DNA of 64,000 bases from Diploptera punctata (Eukaryota; Arthropoda; Insecta; Blattodea; Blaberidae): the NCBI GenBank assembly GCA_030220185.1, contig JASPKZ010001596.1, positions 1,116,001-1,180,000 on the forward strand, given 5' to 3'. The translations under genes and the position numbers were made by a program. Below are positions 30,119 to 39,615 of the stretch, piece after piece. Positions within the stretch are counted from its first letter, which is position 1; the number at the start of each line of letters is the position of its first letter. The notes under the pieces are model-generated. The model did not search any database. It was not told the origin of the DNA and saw only the letters and a program-made list of their open reading frames with translations.

Positions 30119-30640
30119 TTATTCTTCTTCTCCTTCTTCTTTTTTCTTTTTCTTTTTTCTCTTTCTGTTTCTTCTTTTTCTTTTTTATTCTTATTTCTTT
30201 TTCTGTTTCTTCTTTTTCTTTTTATTCTTTTTCTTTTTTCTTTTTCATTTTCTTTTTTTTTCTTTCTCTTTTTCTTCATTTCTTCTTTTTTCTTTTTCTT
30301 CCTTTTCTTCTTCTTTTTATTCTTCCTTTTCTTCTTCTTTGTCTTCCTTTTCTTCTTCTTGTCTTCTTTTTCTTATTTTTCTTCTTTTTCTTCCAAGTAT
30401 TAGGCCAAGGCTTGTTACGATACTATAGAAAATTTTCTCTCCAGCATTTCATAGAACAGCCGAGAGATCTTCGTCCTCTTGGTATATAATTATAAACAGA
30501 TTTGGGGATCCGATTTGAACTCATTCTTTGAAGATGGTGTTTTCTATTTAGTTGGTACTGTTTAATATATTCCAAAATTGGCGTAGTCTTCAATTCCCTT
30601 GGGCAATACTCTATACTGAATAATCAATAATATTAAAAAA
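30118..30640 (-). mobile_element. LINE 3' end with long expanded (gaa)n tail
   Basis: 30390-30610 is the complement of the LINE end at 10490-10690. Beyond it, 30118-30390 is a 270-base polypyrimidine tract of ttcttt units on this strand, an expanded (gaaaaa/gaa)n tail. Open frames across the tract are low-complexity artefacts. Confidence 0.75.
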
Positions 30641-31380
30641 ATTAAATAATATACATAAAAATAAATACATAATTAATTAATCATGTAATATACCTAATTA
30701 GGTCACACGGAGCCTAACATGCTGCTGGTTACAGCCATGGGAATGAATGATGTAGTACAAGTTATTTGAAACTATTATATTATACCTATCTCAAGTGTCA
30801 CTTGGAAACTTGCTATAAATTACTTAAGGGGTTAATGGGCTTGGCATTCGTCGGCAACTGCTTGTAGAGGTCGACAGAACTACACAGTCACATTCTGTGT
30901 AGATTGATTCCATTGATAAAATAATGGCATACTATGTAAACTACACTACAGCCTCTGATTCTCTGGTCTTGACGTTTTCACGACAGTGTTGCCGATATGG
31001 ATATTCAGTGGGAGTGGCCGCTTTATGTATGCGGTTAGCAGACATACAGCTGACAACATCTCAGCAATTTCAAACCTTACTAGCGCGCTATAGCTGTGCC
31101 AAGAGAAGTGGTTGGTTGTGGCAAACATTCACTCCCACTACAACTTATTTTCTTATTGGCAGTAGAGGGCGAGTTCTCCCATTACCCCTCGTGCATGCAA
31201 ACTTCAGAGCCAGAGAATTGGCGGCTCGGGTGTAGCAAAATTGGATCATTAATTCAGCTTGCAGAAGAATTTACTTATTTTGTGCTGTTCCTGCATTAAC
31301 AGACTTTTTAACATTATATCCTAGTACATCATGCCATCAGCATAGACTATCACTTGATGAATGCTTTAATCAAAATTAAA
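30640..31380. other. Intron 2, unassigned block with moderate G+C
   Basis: 30830-31260 is clearly less A+T-rich than the rest of the intron and keeps a 103-codon + strand open frame (30924-31235). No domain was recognised and splice-like ends are not obvious, so it is not called a gene. It may be an old DNA element. Confidence 0.3.
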
Positions 31381-31383
31381 GTG

Positions 31384-31450
31384 GAAAGTAACACTATGAG
31401 GTATTTTCATAAATTGATGAATGCTGTTTATATGTAAAGACAGATTGTAA
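31384..31450 (-). mobile_element. PLE end fragment next to exon 3
   Basis: ggaaagtaacactatgaggtattttcataaattgatgaatgc, the terminal part of the subfamily at 53690-54193. It ends about 35 bases before the acceptor of the exon at 31483. Confidence 0.6.
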
Positions 31451-31482
31451 TCTGTGCTGATGAAGTGTGTTATGTTTTGCAG

Positions 31483-31601
31483 GTGGGTTTGATGGAACAA
31501 GCAATGTGCTGGCTGGAAAGTTGTACGACATTCCAGTGAATGGAACCCATGCGCATGCCTATGTGACGTCTTTCTCTGATCTTAGTGAACTCAAGACCAA
31601 G
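31483..31601 (+). CDS. NAPRT: NAPRT exon
   Basis: A 119-nt exon after a tgttttgcag acceptor; donor GTGATG. It enters phase 1 (completing the YVG glycine) and leaves phase 0. It encodes [19 protein letters not shown] and [20 protein letters not shown]. The THAH segment carries the histidine that in human NAPRT is autophosphorylated by ATP (His213 by my recollection of the family); it is conserved here. The open reading frame runs on past the donor into intron sequence to a TAG at 31650, which is not coding. Confidence 0.92.
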
Positions 31602-31649
31602 GTGATGATGAATGGTCAGCATAAAAAAAGTGTTGACATTTGTATTTTG

Positions 31650-31960
31650 TAGTGACACTTAGAATTCAATTGATTTTTAAAAAGTAGAATTAAAATAAAC
31701 TACAGTTACATTAATGTATATTTGGACATTTGATAGTTCAGTATTTGAGAATTATTGTGGGTCCATGTTGTCATGGCAGCAGCAAAAATAATACTAACAA
31801 TAATAATAACATGCAAAATGGTATTAACATTAATAATTAAAATAAGTTATAATAATTTAAGAATAAAATATTGGTCTTGTAAACCAAAAATAAAGTCTCC
31901 TTTTAGGGGGAAAAAAAATACACACACACACGTGCGTGCACGCACGCGCAATTAAAAAAA
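31650..31960. other. Intron 3, simple-repeat stretch
   Basis: (aat)n-rich to 31860, then acacacacacgtgcgtgcacgcacg at about 31920-31950, a short dinucleotide-type repeat. No gene. Confidence 0.6.
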
Positions 31961-31961
31961 G

Positions 31962-32525
31962 AAGGAACAACTTCAAACATTTATTTCTTCCAAACTACAA
32001 AAAATAGAAACACAATTTCAATGTTCCTGGGAAGAGAAAAGTTCAAATTTCATTATTTTATGCATTCAATATGAGTACCATATATTACACGACAAATATC
32101 AATACAATACAATTCATTTCATGCCACACACGAATCAACTGGTCTCTAGTTATCGAATTCACAGCTTCAACAGTTCGATGTCACAGGTATTCACAGCTTC
32201 AACAGTTCGATGTCGCAGATTTTCAGGCATAGGGGGATAAAAACAGGGTCTTTTGCTTATCCCCACAGATAAAAAATCACACGGGTTAGATCTGGTGACC
32301 TGGAGGCCACTGGCGATGAAGTTGATCTTCTGCTCCTCCTCTTCCAATCCAACATCCTGTTGTATCACCTTTTTAATACAAACAATCAACATGACAAGCA
32401 ACAATGCCAATGTAGCCCTGATCCGAACTTCAAACTTCTCTCTTTCCAGGAATGTTGGCATTGTATTTTTATTTTTTGTAGTTTGGAAAAAATAAATGTT
32501 TGAAGTCTGTTCCTTCTTTCTGAAT
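31962..32525 (-). mobile_element. Mariner-like element remnant with ~85-bp inverted ends
   Basis: Ends: aaaaaagaaggaacaacttcaaacatttatttcttccaaactac and its inverse near 32440-32522. Between them the minus strand shows WIGRGGAEDQ (about 32335-32365), a WPPxxxDLxPxxFFxxG segment (about 32255-32310, frameshifted, with stops) and PPMPENLRHRTVEAVNT (about 32175-32240). These are the C-terminal landmarks of insect mariner-related transposases. A direct duplication of about 30 bp lies at 32159-32216. The N-terminal two thirds are deleted. Confidence 0.65.
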
Positions 32526-32529
32526 AGCC

Positions 32530-33415
32530 CTGTTTATAATCCCACCTAAGTTCCATGTTTTCACAATACTGGTTTCAAAGGTCATTTCAATTTTATCTTC
32601 AGTCAAACTCCAAATGTTCAAATGTTTCATTTATAAATTGAAAATACTTCATGTCCCATGCCATAGCCGAATGTTTAAGGCAAATTGCTTTGGTGCAGAG
32701 GTACGCTGCGCTGATTCGAGTCTCCATTGAATTTCGGCCATTGCCCACCCAGCAGTGTGAGGCATTTGGGTAGCTGCATTAAGTATAGCTCCAGGTTGAG
32801 AAAACCAGCTGTAACAGCTGGGGGACCCAACATGCTGACCACATGTCACCCCATACACTGGCTGGATGATAATCTACCTATGCGATAGGCCAGAAGCCGG
32901 ATTTTAGGCCAAGGGCCTTCTAGGCCTGTCATACCGTGGAGTTTTGAAAATATTGATAAAGGCAACAAGTCAGGAATTTATCAAATTGATTGTAAAGATT
33001 GTGAAAAAATATACATAGGAAAAACAAAAAGGAACTTGAATGCTAGATTGAAAGAACTCCTTAGAAATGTTAAAAATAGAGAAATAGAAAAGTCTGCAAT
33101 AGCTGCACATGCATTTTCAGAAATACACAGAATCGAAACTATGGCCAAATTATTGAAAGAGTTGGATAAATCTAAGGAACTTATAATTTGGGAGGAAATT
33201 TACATCCACAAGAACAAGGAGAAAACTATGAATTTTGAAATTTCCGGGGAAAAGAAAAAAAAAATTGGAAGTTCATCGATCAGTCAACAGAGGGAGCAGA
33301 AATCAACCTACAGGATCGACAACCGCAATCGAGAATGTTGCATAAATGTGATGAAACTATAGTCTGCAAGAATATAAAAAAATATGAGATGAATCAAAAT
33401 AACTAACTCATATTT
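32530..33415 (+). mobile_element. PLE with GIY-YIG domain, interrupted by a SINE
   Basis: 32540-32635 is a PLE arm (the ccatgttttcacaatactgg subfamily). 32960-33362 encodes KSGIYQIDCKDCEKIYIGKT, then KRNLNARLKELLRNVKN, REIEKSAIAAHAFSEIHRIE and ELIIWEEIYIHKNKEKTMNF. The GIY-x10-YIG pair, the following K-T-K-R and the basic helix are all visible. Ends near 33410 with ataaaaaaatatgagatgaat. Confidence 0.8.
32645..32935 (+). mobile_element. tRNA-SINE, third family
   Basis: Head: cccatgccatagccgaatgtttaaggcaaattgc (A box) and GATTCGAGTCTCC (B box, about 32714). The body follows with 'acagctgggggacccaacatgctgacc' and ends 'ggccaagggccttctaggcctgtcat'. The A-box TAGCCGAATGTTTAAGGC resembles Leu/Ser-type tRNAs. 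Confidence 0.65.
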
Positions 33416-33419
33416 AAAT

Positions 33420-33500
33420 GAATAACAATTCTGCCAATGCTAGGGGAGAAAGCCAGAAATGTCATAAAAGACTACCTGGTGGCAAATTAGACCAAAATAA
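33420..33500 (+). mobile_element. 3' tail of second-family SINE
   Basis: ctgccaatgctaggggagaaagccagaaatgtc followed by 'gactacctggtggcaaat', matching the ends at 26050-26105 and 28650-28680. Confidence 0.55.
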
Positions 33501-33960
33501 AATATATATAAGATTAAATTAAAATACTTCATACTTCATATTATACTGCAGTTTTGAAGCCTTGGCAGCTTCATATTCAGTAATATCTCATCAACTGATG
33601 TTATGTCGATGAGATAAAGTAGTTCTTCTGATCTACATAACATCAGTCAACAAGATATTGTTTATTTTTTATTATTTCACTCACCTCATACTTCATAATT
33701 CATAGCAGACCCTGGGTTTCTTCACATATTTTGTGACATGTATAAGGTGAGTGAAATAATAAAAAATAAACAATATTAAAAAACCTCATAGTGTTATTTC
33801 CTATCTACATAACTCAACAAGATATTACTGAAGATGAAGCTGCCAAGGCTTCAAAACAGCAATGTAATTAGAAGACTGGATATGAGGTGAGGTATGAAGT
33901 ATTTTAATTTAATCTTAATTTAAACCACATAGTGATTTTTTCCTATAAAAGTTCAAAATA
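33500..33960. mobile_element. PLE unit containing a second, nested PLE unit
   Basis: The outer arms (about 33520-33600 and 33840-33930) are inverted copies. The inner unit (33660 to about 33802) is flanked by tcaacaagatatt at 33647-33659 and 33814-33826. The duplication extends leftward as atctacataac with a 5-bp gap. The inner right end is acctcatagtgttatttcct. Confidence 0.8.
33824..33868 (+). ncRNA. Hammerhead-ribozyme-like motif
   Basis: CTGAAGA (33828-33834), extra T, helix II GAAGC (33836-33840) with GCTTC (33848-33852), then AAAA in place of GAAA. Helix III is ACA (33856-33858) with TGT (33863-33865) around the tetraloop GCAA. Flanking ATTA and TAAT form helix I as in 44612-44656. Probably inactive because of the G-to-A change. 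Confidence 0.45.
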
Positions 33961-34134
33961 TATATTTTTTTCTTTATTTTGACTGTTAGAGAGTAGACTA
34001 CATTTTTTTATACACACTAAGATAAAACCATTGTTTGACTAATGAAAATGCAGTAATAAATCTGATTTGTTTACAGTACAACTGGAACTTAGCTTATAAA
34101 TAATGAATTAGACAATATGATTTTTTTGAGAGAT

Positions 34135-34330
34135 AATATGCACTACTCGCCTCATATTTGTAATTTTTTTTTTTTTAAGACCCTGGGTTTTGATACATTA
34201 GGCATCGTCAATTCTTTCAAGAGTTATAAAGCAAAACCCAGGGTCTTCAAAAAAGCCACAAATATGAAGTGAGTAGTACATATCTAACTCCTGTTATCTG
34301 AAATAAACCTCATAGTGTTACTTCTTTGAT
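34135..34330. mobile_element. PLE inverted-repeat unit next to exon 4
   Basis: Arms actcgcctcatatttg/caaatatgaagtgagt and aagaccctgggttttg/aaaacccagggtctt; right end aacctcatagtgttacttc. The minus arm keeps a hammerhead-like order (TTGAC, GATGC/GTATC helix II, AAAAC) with a deletion in the core. Confidence 0.7.
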
Positions 34331-34378
34331 TTATTAAATAGAATGAATTATTTGAATGTGACTTTGTTTTGTTTGTAG

Positions 34379-34572
34379 ACTTTGGCGCATCGTGAAACAA
34401 GAGAACTACATGACATGCTCGAGATGTGCATCAAGTGGAGAAATGAACTCGGACCACTGCTGAATCTGCCAGTCTCGGAAGCATCAGATGGAGAATTAGC
34501 AGCCTGGATCTCATTTGCCATAGCGTTTCCATCTGGCTTCATGGCACTAGTCGATACGTACGATGTTAGGAG
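34379..34572 (+). CDS. NAPRT: NAPRT exon
   Basis: A 194-nt exon after a ttttgtttgtag acceptor; donor GTATCT. It enters phase 0 and leaves phase 2 (AG|G, arginine). It encodes TLAHRETRELHDMLEMCIKW, then NELGPLLNLPVSEASDGELA and the conserved AWISFAIAFPSGFMALVDTY and DVRR. The 'AFxxAFPxxFxxLxDTYxVxRSG' block, completed by the next exon, is typical of NAPRT. The N-terminal half (linker) is poorly conserved in animals, as expected. Confidence 0.92.
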
Positions 34573-34579
34573 GTATCTT

Positions 34580-34790
34580 TAGGGAGGCGCCTGCCTGGCT
34601 TGATTGCATGATCACGTCTTACACTCATCCACTTGCTTAGCCTCAGAGCATGATAGTCTCACCACTCTATACACTTGTATATTAATTAAAAGTCAACATT
34701 ATGCACAAACTATATGAATTCTTCAGCAAGTCAAATTTATGGTCCGATTTTGCTATTTACGGAATATATCTTTCTTTAAATTATTTTTAT
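34580..34790. other. Intron 4 start, no feature
   Basis: No repeat ends or coding frame recognised. Confidence 0.4.
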
Positions 34791-35075
34791 GTTCATCTTA
34801 CCTCAGTATTAATGTTGATTGAACATGTTTCGATTATATCATCATCGTCACCATCTTGCCCAGACTGGTTAGATTTATGTTGCACACCCTGGATGCAGCT
34901 GACATCGACATCCAGGGTGTGCAACATAAATCAAACCAGTCTGGGCAAGATGCTGACGATTATGATATAATTGAAATATGTTCAAGAACAAATCAACATT
35001 AATATTGAGGTAGGATGAACAGACTAAAAATAATTTAATTAAAATAGCCTCAAAATATCACTTCCTAAAATAAAA
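34790..35075. mobile_element. PLE inverted-repeat unit
   Basis: Arms from catcttacctcagtattaatg to cattaatattgaggtaggatg, with central hairpin tgcacaccctggatg/catccagggtgtgca. Both arms hold hammerhead-like motifs (GTGACGA on the left, CTGACGA at 34953-34959 on the right, each followed by a short helix II and GAAA). Right end cctcaaaatatcacttccta. Confidence 0.75.
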
Positions 35076-35365
35076 TATTATATCTTTCTTTTTTTTTAAT
35101 TAAATCATATGTTCCGGTATTTTTATTTACATTTATCACTCACACTGATAGACAAATTAATATTTGAAGAGAAAAAAGTTTGAACTATGTAGGAAATATC
35201 ACTGTGTGGTATATTTTAAAATTTAATATAAAGGAAGTAGTTTACAACATGTGACGCGAACAATTTTTCTAAGTTCCAATCATACACCATATGCATGCGT
35301 CAACAGACAGCGGTGTACACTATGGAATCATGGGATGCAGGATATTTGAACTTGTATTGCCAACG

Positions 35366-35467
35366 AACCTAAAAGCTAACCTAATGCAATTTAAGAACTC
35401 TAATCTGTGAAAGACCAACCTAAAAGCTAACCTAACACAATTTAAGTACTCTAACCTGTAAAAGAAT
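35366..35467 (+). repeat. 51-bp tandem duplication
   Basis: Two copies starting aacctaaaagctaaccta at 35366 and 35417, about 90% identical. Confidence 0.85.
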
Positions 35468-35514
35468 GCACACTGATTTTATTTAGTGTAAGTTAATTAG
35501 TACAGAAGTGTTGT

Positions 35515-35965
35515 GATGTATAAAGGCCATGTTCAAAAACTTATCTGCCTTTTTAACTGCAAGGCACTAAAATCCAGCATCAAATCTCTCATTTAGACTT
35601 CTTATTATTCATAATTTGTAGGATTTTCATCCTGTTTATTTCCAAAATCACTCCTGAGAGGAAGACGTATTGGATGTTACTGTAGGGAAATAATACAACT
35701 CCTCACTTGGTGAATTGGAAAACCCTGACAACCTGCCCATATGCCATGTCCCACCTCACTACACTCCATTGTAGTCATGCAGGGCCATCCATCCGCTTTG
35801 CATAGTGGATTGCCATTTTTTGGACTCTGGCTTTGATTTCTGTGCCTTGCAGTTAAAAATAGCAGATAATTTTTTTGGTCATGGCCTTGGTACATCACAA
35901 CGCTTCTCTGGGAGAAATTTCAAAGTAGATTTTGGCATGCAATGGTTGATGGTTTCCTTGTTAGT
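35515..35965. mobile_element. Palindromic MITE, 'ccaaggccatgtccaaaa' family
   Basis: Inverted ends: gtataaaggccatgttcaaaa (35519) and ttttttggtcatggccttggtac (about 35872), the latter continuing to ctctgggagaaatttcaaagtagattttggcatgcaatgg. Centre includes the G+C-rich 'cctgacaacctgcccatatgcc' block shared with 25540-25570. Confidence 0.65.
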
Positions 35966-36135
35966 AGGAAGTAACACACTGTCACTATTGAACCTCAGGT
36001 TCATGGCCGTGCTGACATGAGAGCTATCTATACATCCCCTATCCTGAGCTAATGTTTTCCAATCATCCGCCATATAATTTGCTGCCCTCAAATTATGGTT
36101 AATATTATTCTCCCACCTCATTCTTGGACTACCTA
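35965..36135 (-). mobile_element. LINE 3' end, 43330 family
   Basis: Complement of the shared end (cactgtcactattgaacctcagg through ctccatacatccc... to ttcttggactacc); encodes MRWENNINHNLRAANYM on the minus strand. Confidence 0.65.
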
Positions 36136-36139
36136 TTAA

Positions 36140-36570
36140 AAACAGGATGTAACACTGTGAGGTGTTAATAATTAAATATTAAAAATATCACCTCACCTCG
36201 TCTTCTTTTTAAACTGGTTTTGGAATAATTGTTCCATTGTCAATATTTTCATGACAGAACAACGGTTGTGAAAATACTGACAGTGGAATAATTATTTAAA
36301 AATTGGTCTAAAAAATAAACAAAATTTGAGGTAAGGTGATGTTTTTAATATTTAATAATCTTAAGATTTAAATTAAAATTCTTTATACCTCACCTCATAT
36401 GCAGTCTTCTAATTATACCGATTTCAAAACCTATGTGGTATCATCATCATGAAAGGTTTTGAAACCGGTTTAATTAGAAGACTGGATATGAACTGAGGTA
36501 TAAAGAATCTTAATTTAAATCTTATATTAAATCTTATATTAAACCTTATAGTGATTTTTCCTATAAATGT
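36140..36570. mobile_element. Two adjacent PLE inverted-repeat units
   Basis: Unit A (36140 to about 36352): left end ggatgtaacactgtgaggtg, arms cacctcacctcg.../...gaggtaaggtg, motif with GGAA/TTCC helix II. Unit B (about 36355-36570): arms tacctcacctcatatgcagtcttctaattat/taattagaagactggatatg, right end accttatagtgatttttccta. Its hammerhead-like motifs are diverged (TGATGAT, GAAATCGG). Confidence 0.7.
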
Positions 36571-36580
36571 TCAGTTTAAT

Positions 36581-36792
36581 ACTTTGAGTCCTGCGATGGT
36601 ACTAGTACCACGGCATTTAAATGACACTGAAGCCAGATAAAATTAAATCCCTCGGCATGCCTGTGCCAGCAAATTTACAGGGGTGTTTTCCCTGTAAATC
36701 TTCCGGTACAGGCATGCTGGGGGATTTAATTTTCTCGAGCTTCAGTGTCATTTAAATGCCGTTGTACTAGTACCACCGCCGGACTCAAAAGT
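36581..36792. mobile_element. Palindromic MITE with ~75-bp inverted ends
   Basis: Left actttgagtcctgcgatgg and right ccgccggactcaaaagt are inverted. Pairing continues through actagtaccacggcatttaaatgacactgaag and, after mismatches, gcatgcctgtgcc. The whole 212 bp folds into one hairpin. It is unrelated to the PLE units in sequence and in ends. Confidence 0.75.
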
Positions 36793-36799
36793 GATGTCA

Positions 36800-37075
36800 T
36801 CCACATGCCTGTACTCGTAATATGATACGACACATAAGAATTCCATATTTCGCCACTGGTAATAATTCTAGTCAAGTTAAGTTTGTATGCCGTCATTTAA
36901 TGATATTGTATAGACCATCGTATGCTCTGAGACTTGCTTTATTTACATACTAACACATTTGCCTCACTCATTCTCTCAACTTGTACAGGGCTTACAAAAT
37001 TATCACACACTGTATATATATATACACATACAGAGTTTGGAAAACAATGTACAGAAATAAGTAAATAGTTAGTTT
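36800..37075. other. Intron 4, unassigned stretch
   Basis: Short (ta)n at 37015-37030; nothing else supported. Confidence 0.4.
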
Positions 37076-37685
37076 TTATGACTCGCCTCATAATTATATA
37101 TTTCTTGAAGGCTATAGTTTCGATACGCTACGTATCATCATTTCTAATTAACTGTTAAATTGGTGATTCAATTCAAAGTTAGACGGAATTGATAATGATC
37201 TATCTAGCTATCTATCTTTGGGTTTTTACAGCTGCTGCTGTCTTCCTGTGCCAAACCTCCAAAGCCTACGATCTTGGGCATCTTCAATGCTTAACCCTCT
37301 TGCTTGTATTACTGTCTTCATGTTTTCCTTCCATGTTAACTTTGGTCTCCCTCTTTTCTTCTTTCTGGTTGGTTGCCATTTATATAGTTGCTTCGGCAAT
37401 CGCTCATCTTCCATTCTTAAAATATGTCCTAACCACTTTAATTCCTTCTCCTCAATTCTTTCAATTATGCTTTCTTCTGCTTCCATTATGTTTCTAATTT
37501 CCTTACTTGTGACATGTTCAATTTTGACTTTCTGGCACTTCTGCATAAATAATCCATTTCTACAGCTATTAGTCTATTCTTGATAATGATACATAGTGAA
37601 TCAAAACTATAGTTTTCCAGAAATCTACAATTATGAGGTGAGTCGTCAAAACTAACTATTTATTTATTAATATAAACGTCGCAGT
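37075..37685. mobile_element. PLE inverted-repeat unit split by a LINE
   Basis: Left arm 37078-37199 (gactcgcctcataatt..., minus-strand motif with helix II GATACG/CGTATC and GAAAC). Right arm 37580-37650 (TTGATAATGATAC..., ending atgaggtgagtc). The LINE 37200-37579 lies between them. Confidence 0.72.
37200..37579 (-). mobile_element. LINE 3' end inserted in PLE, 11-bp target duplication
   Basis: Flanked by ttgataatgat at 37189-37199 and 37580-37590. The minus strand encodes IIERIEEKELKWLGHILRME, TRKKKRGRPKLTWKENMKTV and EDAQDRRLWRFGTG. The 3' end is at 37200, reached by minus-strand reading, so it inserted in the opposite orientation to NAPRT. Confidence 0.85.
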
Positions 37686-37689
37686 GTAT

Positions 37690-37900
37690 TAAGAAATGTA
37701 CAGAAAATTGTAGAAAGGGAGTACCAAGCGTTTTGAGGATAAAATGAAGCAGTCACAACCTTTTTACTGCGCTACATAAGTTCAACATTAAGTCTGACAT
37801 TGTAGAGTCTCAGGTTGTGAAACTTATTTGTGGTGTGTCAGACTTAAACAAAATGCACTCTTTGATGTTTTAATTATTCATTTCATACATCTCAATGATG
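37690..37900. other. Intron 4, no feature
   Basis: No repeat end or coding frame recognised. Confidence 0.35.
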
Positions 37901-38265
37901 GAAAAATTGTATTTGAAGCCCCAGTCTGAGTGTATAATTTTTCTCTTCAAATATGATTTATCCATCATTGAGATGTATGAAATGAATAATAAAAGCATCG
38001 AAAGAAGCCGTACTGGCTATATAATGTAATGTAAAAAATTCCTGAATGTCTTCTTAATAAAGAAACTGCCATTTGCAAGATAGAAGCAAAGGTTTCATAG
38101 CAGTTGGTGCGTGGGAATTAACAGCATATATAAGAGAAAAATTTGCATTTAGATTGGAACTTGCTCAGATAGCTGAGTTGGTAGAGTCTTGGCCTAGAAA
38201 GCCAACAGTTCAGGCCCCAGTGTGAGCGTATAATTTTTCTCTTTAATTATAAAATGCACTCTTGT
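37900..38265 (+). mobile_element. tRNA-headed unit (spacer plus tRNA)
   Basis: Starts inside a tRNA body (ccccagtctgagtg, 37919-37932), then tail, spacer, leader tatataagagaaaaatttgc (about 38128) and tRNA-like body (about 38158-38230: GCTCAGATAGCTGAGTTGG A box, decayed B box), then a second tail. Same permuted layout as 20132-20481. Confidence 0.7.
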
Positions 38266-38284
38266 TAGTACTAGTCATGGGACA

Positions 38285-38575
38285 CGCTGTAGTGTAGTTG
38301 GTTAAGGCGATATGCTACAAGCTAGATGCATGGGGGTTCGAGTCCCAATGGGGTCAGGATTTTTAAACTGCCTCAAACCTTCTGGTGGTAGCATGGCTCT
38401 GGGGTCAACTCAACATCTAACCAAAATGAGTACAAGATGTTTGTTCTGGGCATAAAGGCAGCAGTCCTTCCGTGGTGACAACCCTGCTGACATCTCATGA
38501 CGATTGCCTAAAAAAGTGGGAATCTTAACCTCTTACTACCCCAAGGGCCTCTTGAGGCCTGTAGTGTCTTGTCAC
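38285..38575 (+). mobile_element. tRNA-SINE, first family, best copy
   Basis: A box tagtgtagttggttaaggc (38291-38309), B box GGGTTCGAGTCCC (about 38334-38346), then a body of 230 bp with 'ctggggtcaactcaacatctaacc' and 'ccaagggcctcttgaggcctgtag'. RNA polymerase III internal promoter layout. Fragments at 3640, 18645 and 19695. Confidence 0.8.
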
Positions 38576-38699
38576 TGTTGCTAGCCGAGTCTGAATGTAA
38601 TATTTGCTCAGTGGAGTGTTTGATATTACCACACCATCCAGTAGCTTCAAATCACAAATCCTACATCGAATATCTGACATGCCTAGAGGGACAGTGATT

Positions 38700-38880
38700 A
38701 TAATTTATAAAATGTTTTTTCATCTCACTTCATAAAGTTCCATGTTTTCACTACACTGGTTTTTCAAAGACCTTTAAAACCTGTATCATGAAAACATGGA
38801 ACTTTATGAGGTGAGATGAAAAAACATTTTATACATTACTTAAAACATTTTATACATTACTTATTTTAGGAATTTTATCA
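38700..38880. mobile_element. PLE hairpin unit
   Basis: Arms aatgttttttcatctcacttcataaagttccatgttttca and its inverse meet at about 38770-38795. The subfamily motif is degraded (GAAAGACC...). A 20-bp direct repeat (aaaacattttatacattact) ends it. Confidence 0.65.
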
Positions 38881-39265
38881 CTCACCTCATATTTTTTTCT
38901 TTTTTAAATTTATACTAGTTTTGGAACTTTACATTACATGTCAGTTCCATCATCGGTACTCCCGCAAGCGTTTTTCTGTCTTCAAGAGCCATCTTTTGCT
39001 CCCTTTGTTGTCAGACTGAAAAACCTCCCAGGGAGAATGACCTGATTTCGAGGTTTTTCAGTCTGCCAACAGAGGGAGCAAAAGATAGCTCTTCAAGATG
39101 ACAACAGTCGTGGGGATACTGATGATGTAACTGATGTGTAAAGTTCCAAATCTACTTTAAATTAAAAAAAGAAAAAAACATGAAGTGAGTGATCAAATTT
39201 TACCTTAACATTTTATACGACTCAATTTATAAATTGCAAATTACCTCATTATGTTACTTCCCACT
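38875..39265. mobile_element. PLE inverted-repeat unit
   Basis: Arms tcactcacctcatatttttttc and gaaaaaaacatgaagtgagtga. The centre contains the GIY-YIG tail-end palindrome 'agggagcaaaagat'. Right end cctcattatgttacttccca. Minus motif at 38920-38956 and plus motif from 39119. Confidence 0.72.
39119..39155 (+). ncRNA. Hammerhead-ribozyme-like motif
   Basis: CTGATGA (39119-39125), extra T, helix II GTAACT (39127-39132) with AGTTCC (39142-39147, one mismatch; perfect as GGAACT/AGTTCC in the minus arm at 38933-38948), then AAA. The minus arm keeps the palindromic helix III ACTAGT (38924-38929). Core G12 is lost in both arms. Confidence 0.42.
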
Positions 39266-39615
39266 GTAATTATGATTAAAAGCAGTGATTATAGTTTGGT
39301 AGTGAACAAAATGCAGTTGTGCTATACATTTACTAGAATTCTATGACATAATGCTCCCTTTACAGTCACATTGTTCTGGGAATTCCCCGTGATCATGTGA
39401 TTTAGTTATAAGCTTAAGAGGTGATCGATCATCTTTACTATTGGTTACTTTGTAGCAATATTTTGTTGGTCATGCCAGCTGCAATTCAAGTTCATATGGT
39501 ATTGAAGCTGATTGGTTGAAAATGAGGGGGAGAAAAGTTCATTGGTCTAGGAAGAGAGAGATACAGTCTAGGCAAGAAAGTATTTAGCACTGCATTTTAT
39601 TCACTGTCAAGTTAT
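39265..39615. other. Intron 4, unassigned stretch
   Basis: Balanced composition, no coding frame, no repeat end recognised. Confidence 0.35.

Noticed and set aside
30097..30489. Lysine/arginine-rich minus frame and phenylalanine-rich plus frames of 60-127 codons
   Set aside because: They are translations of the polypyrimidine tract that forms the LINE tail; low complexity, no gene.
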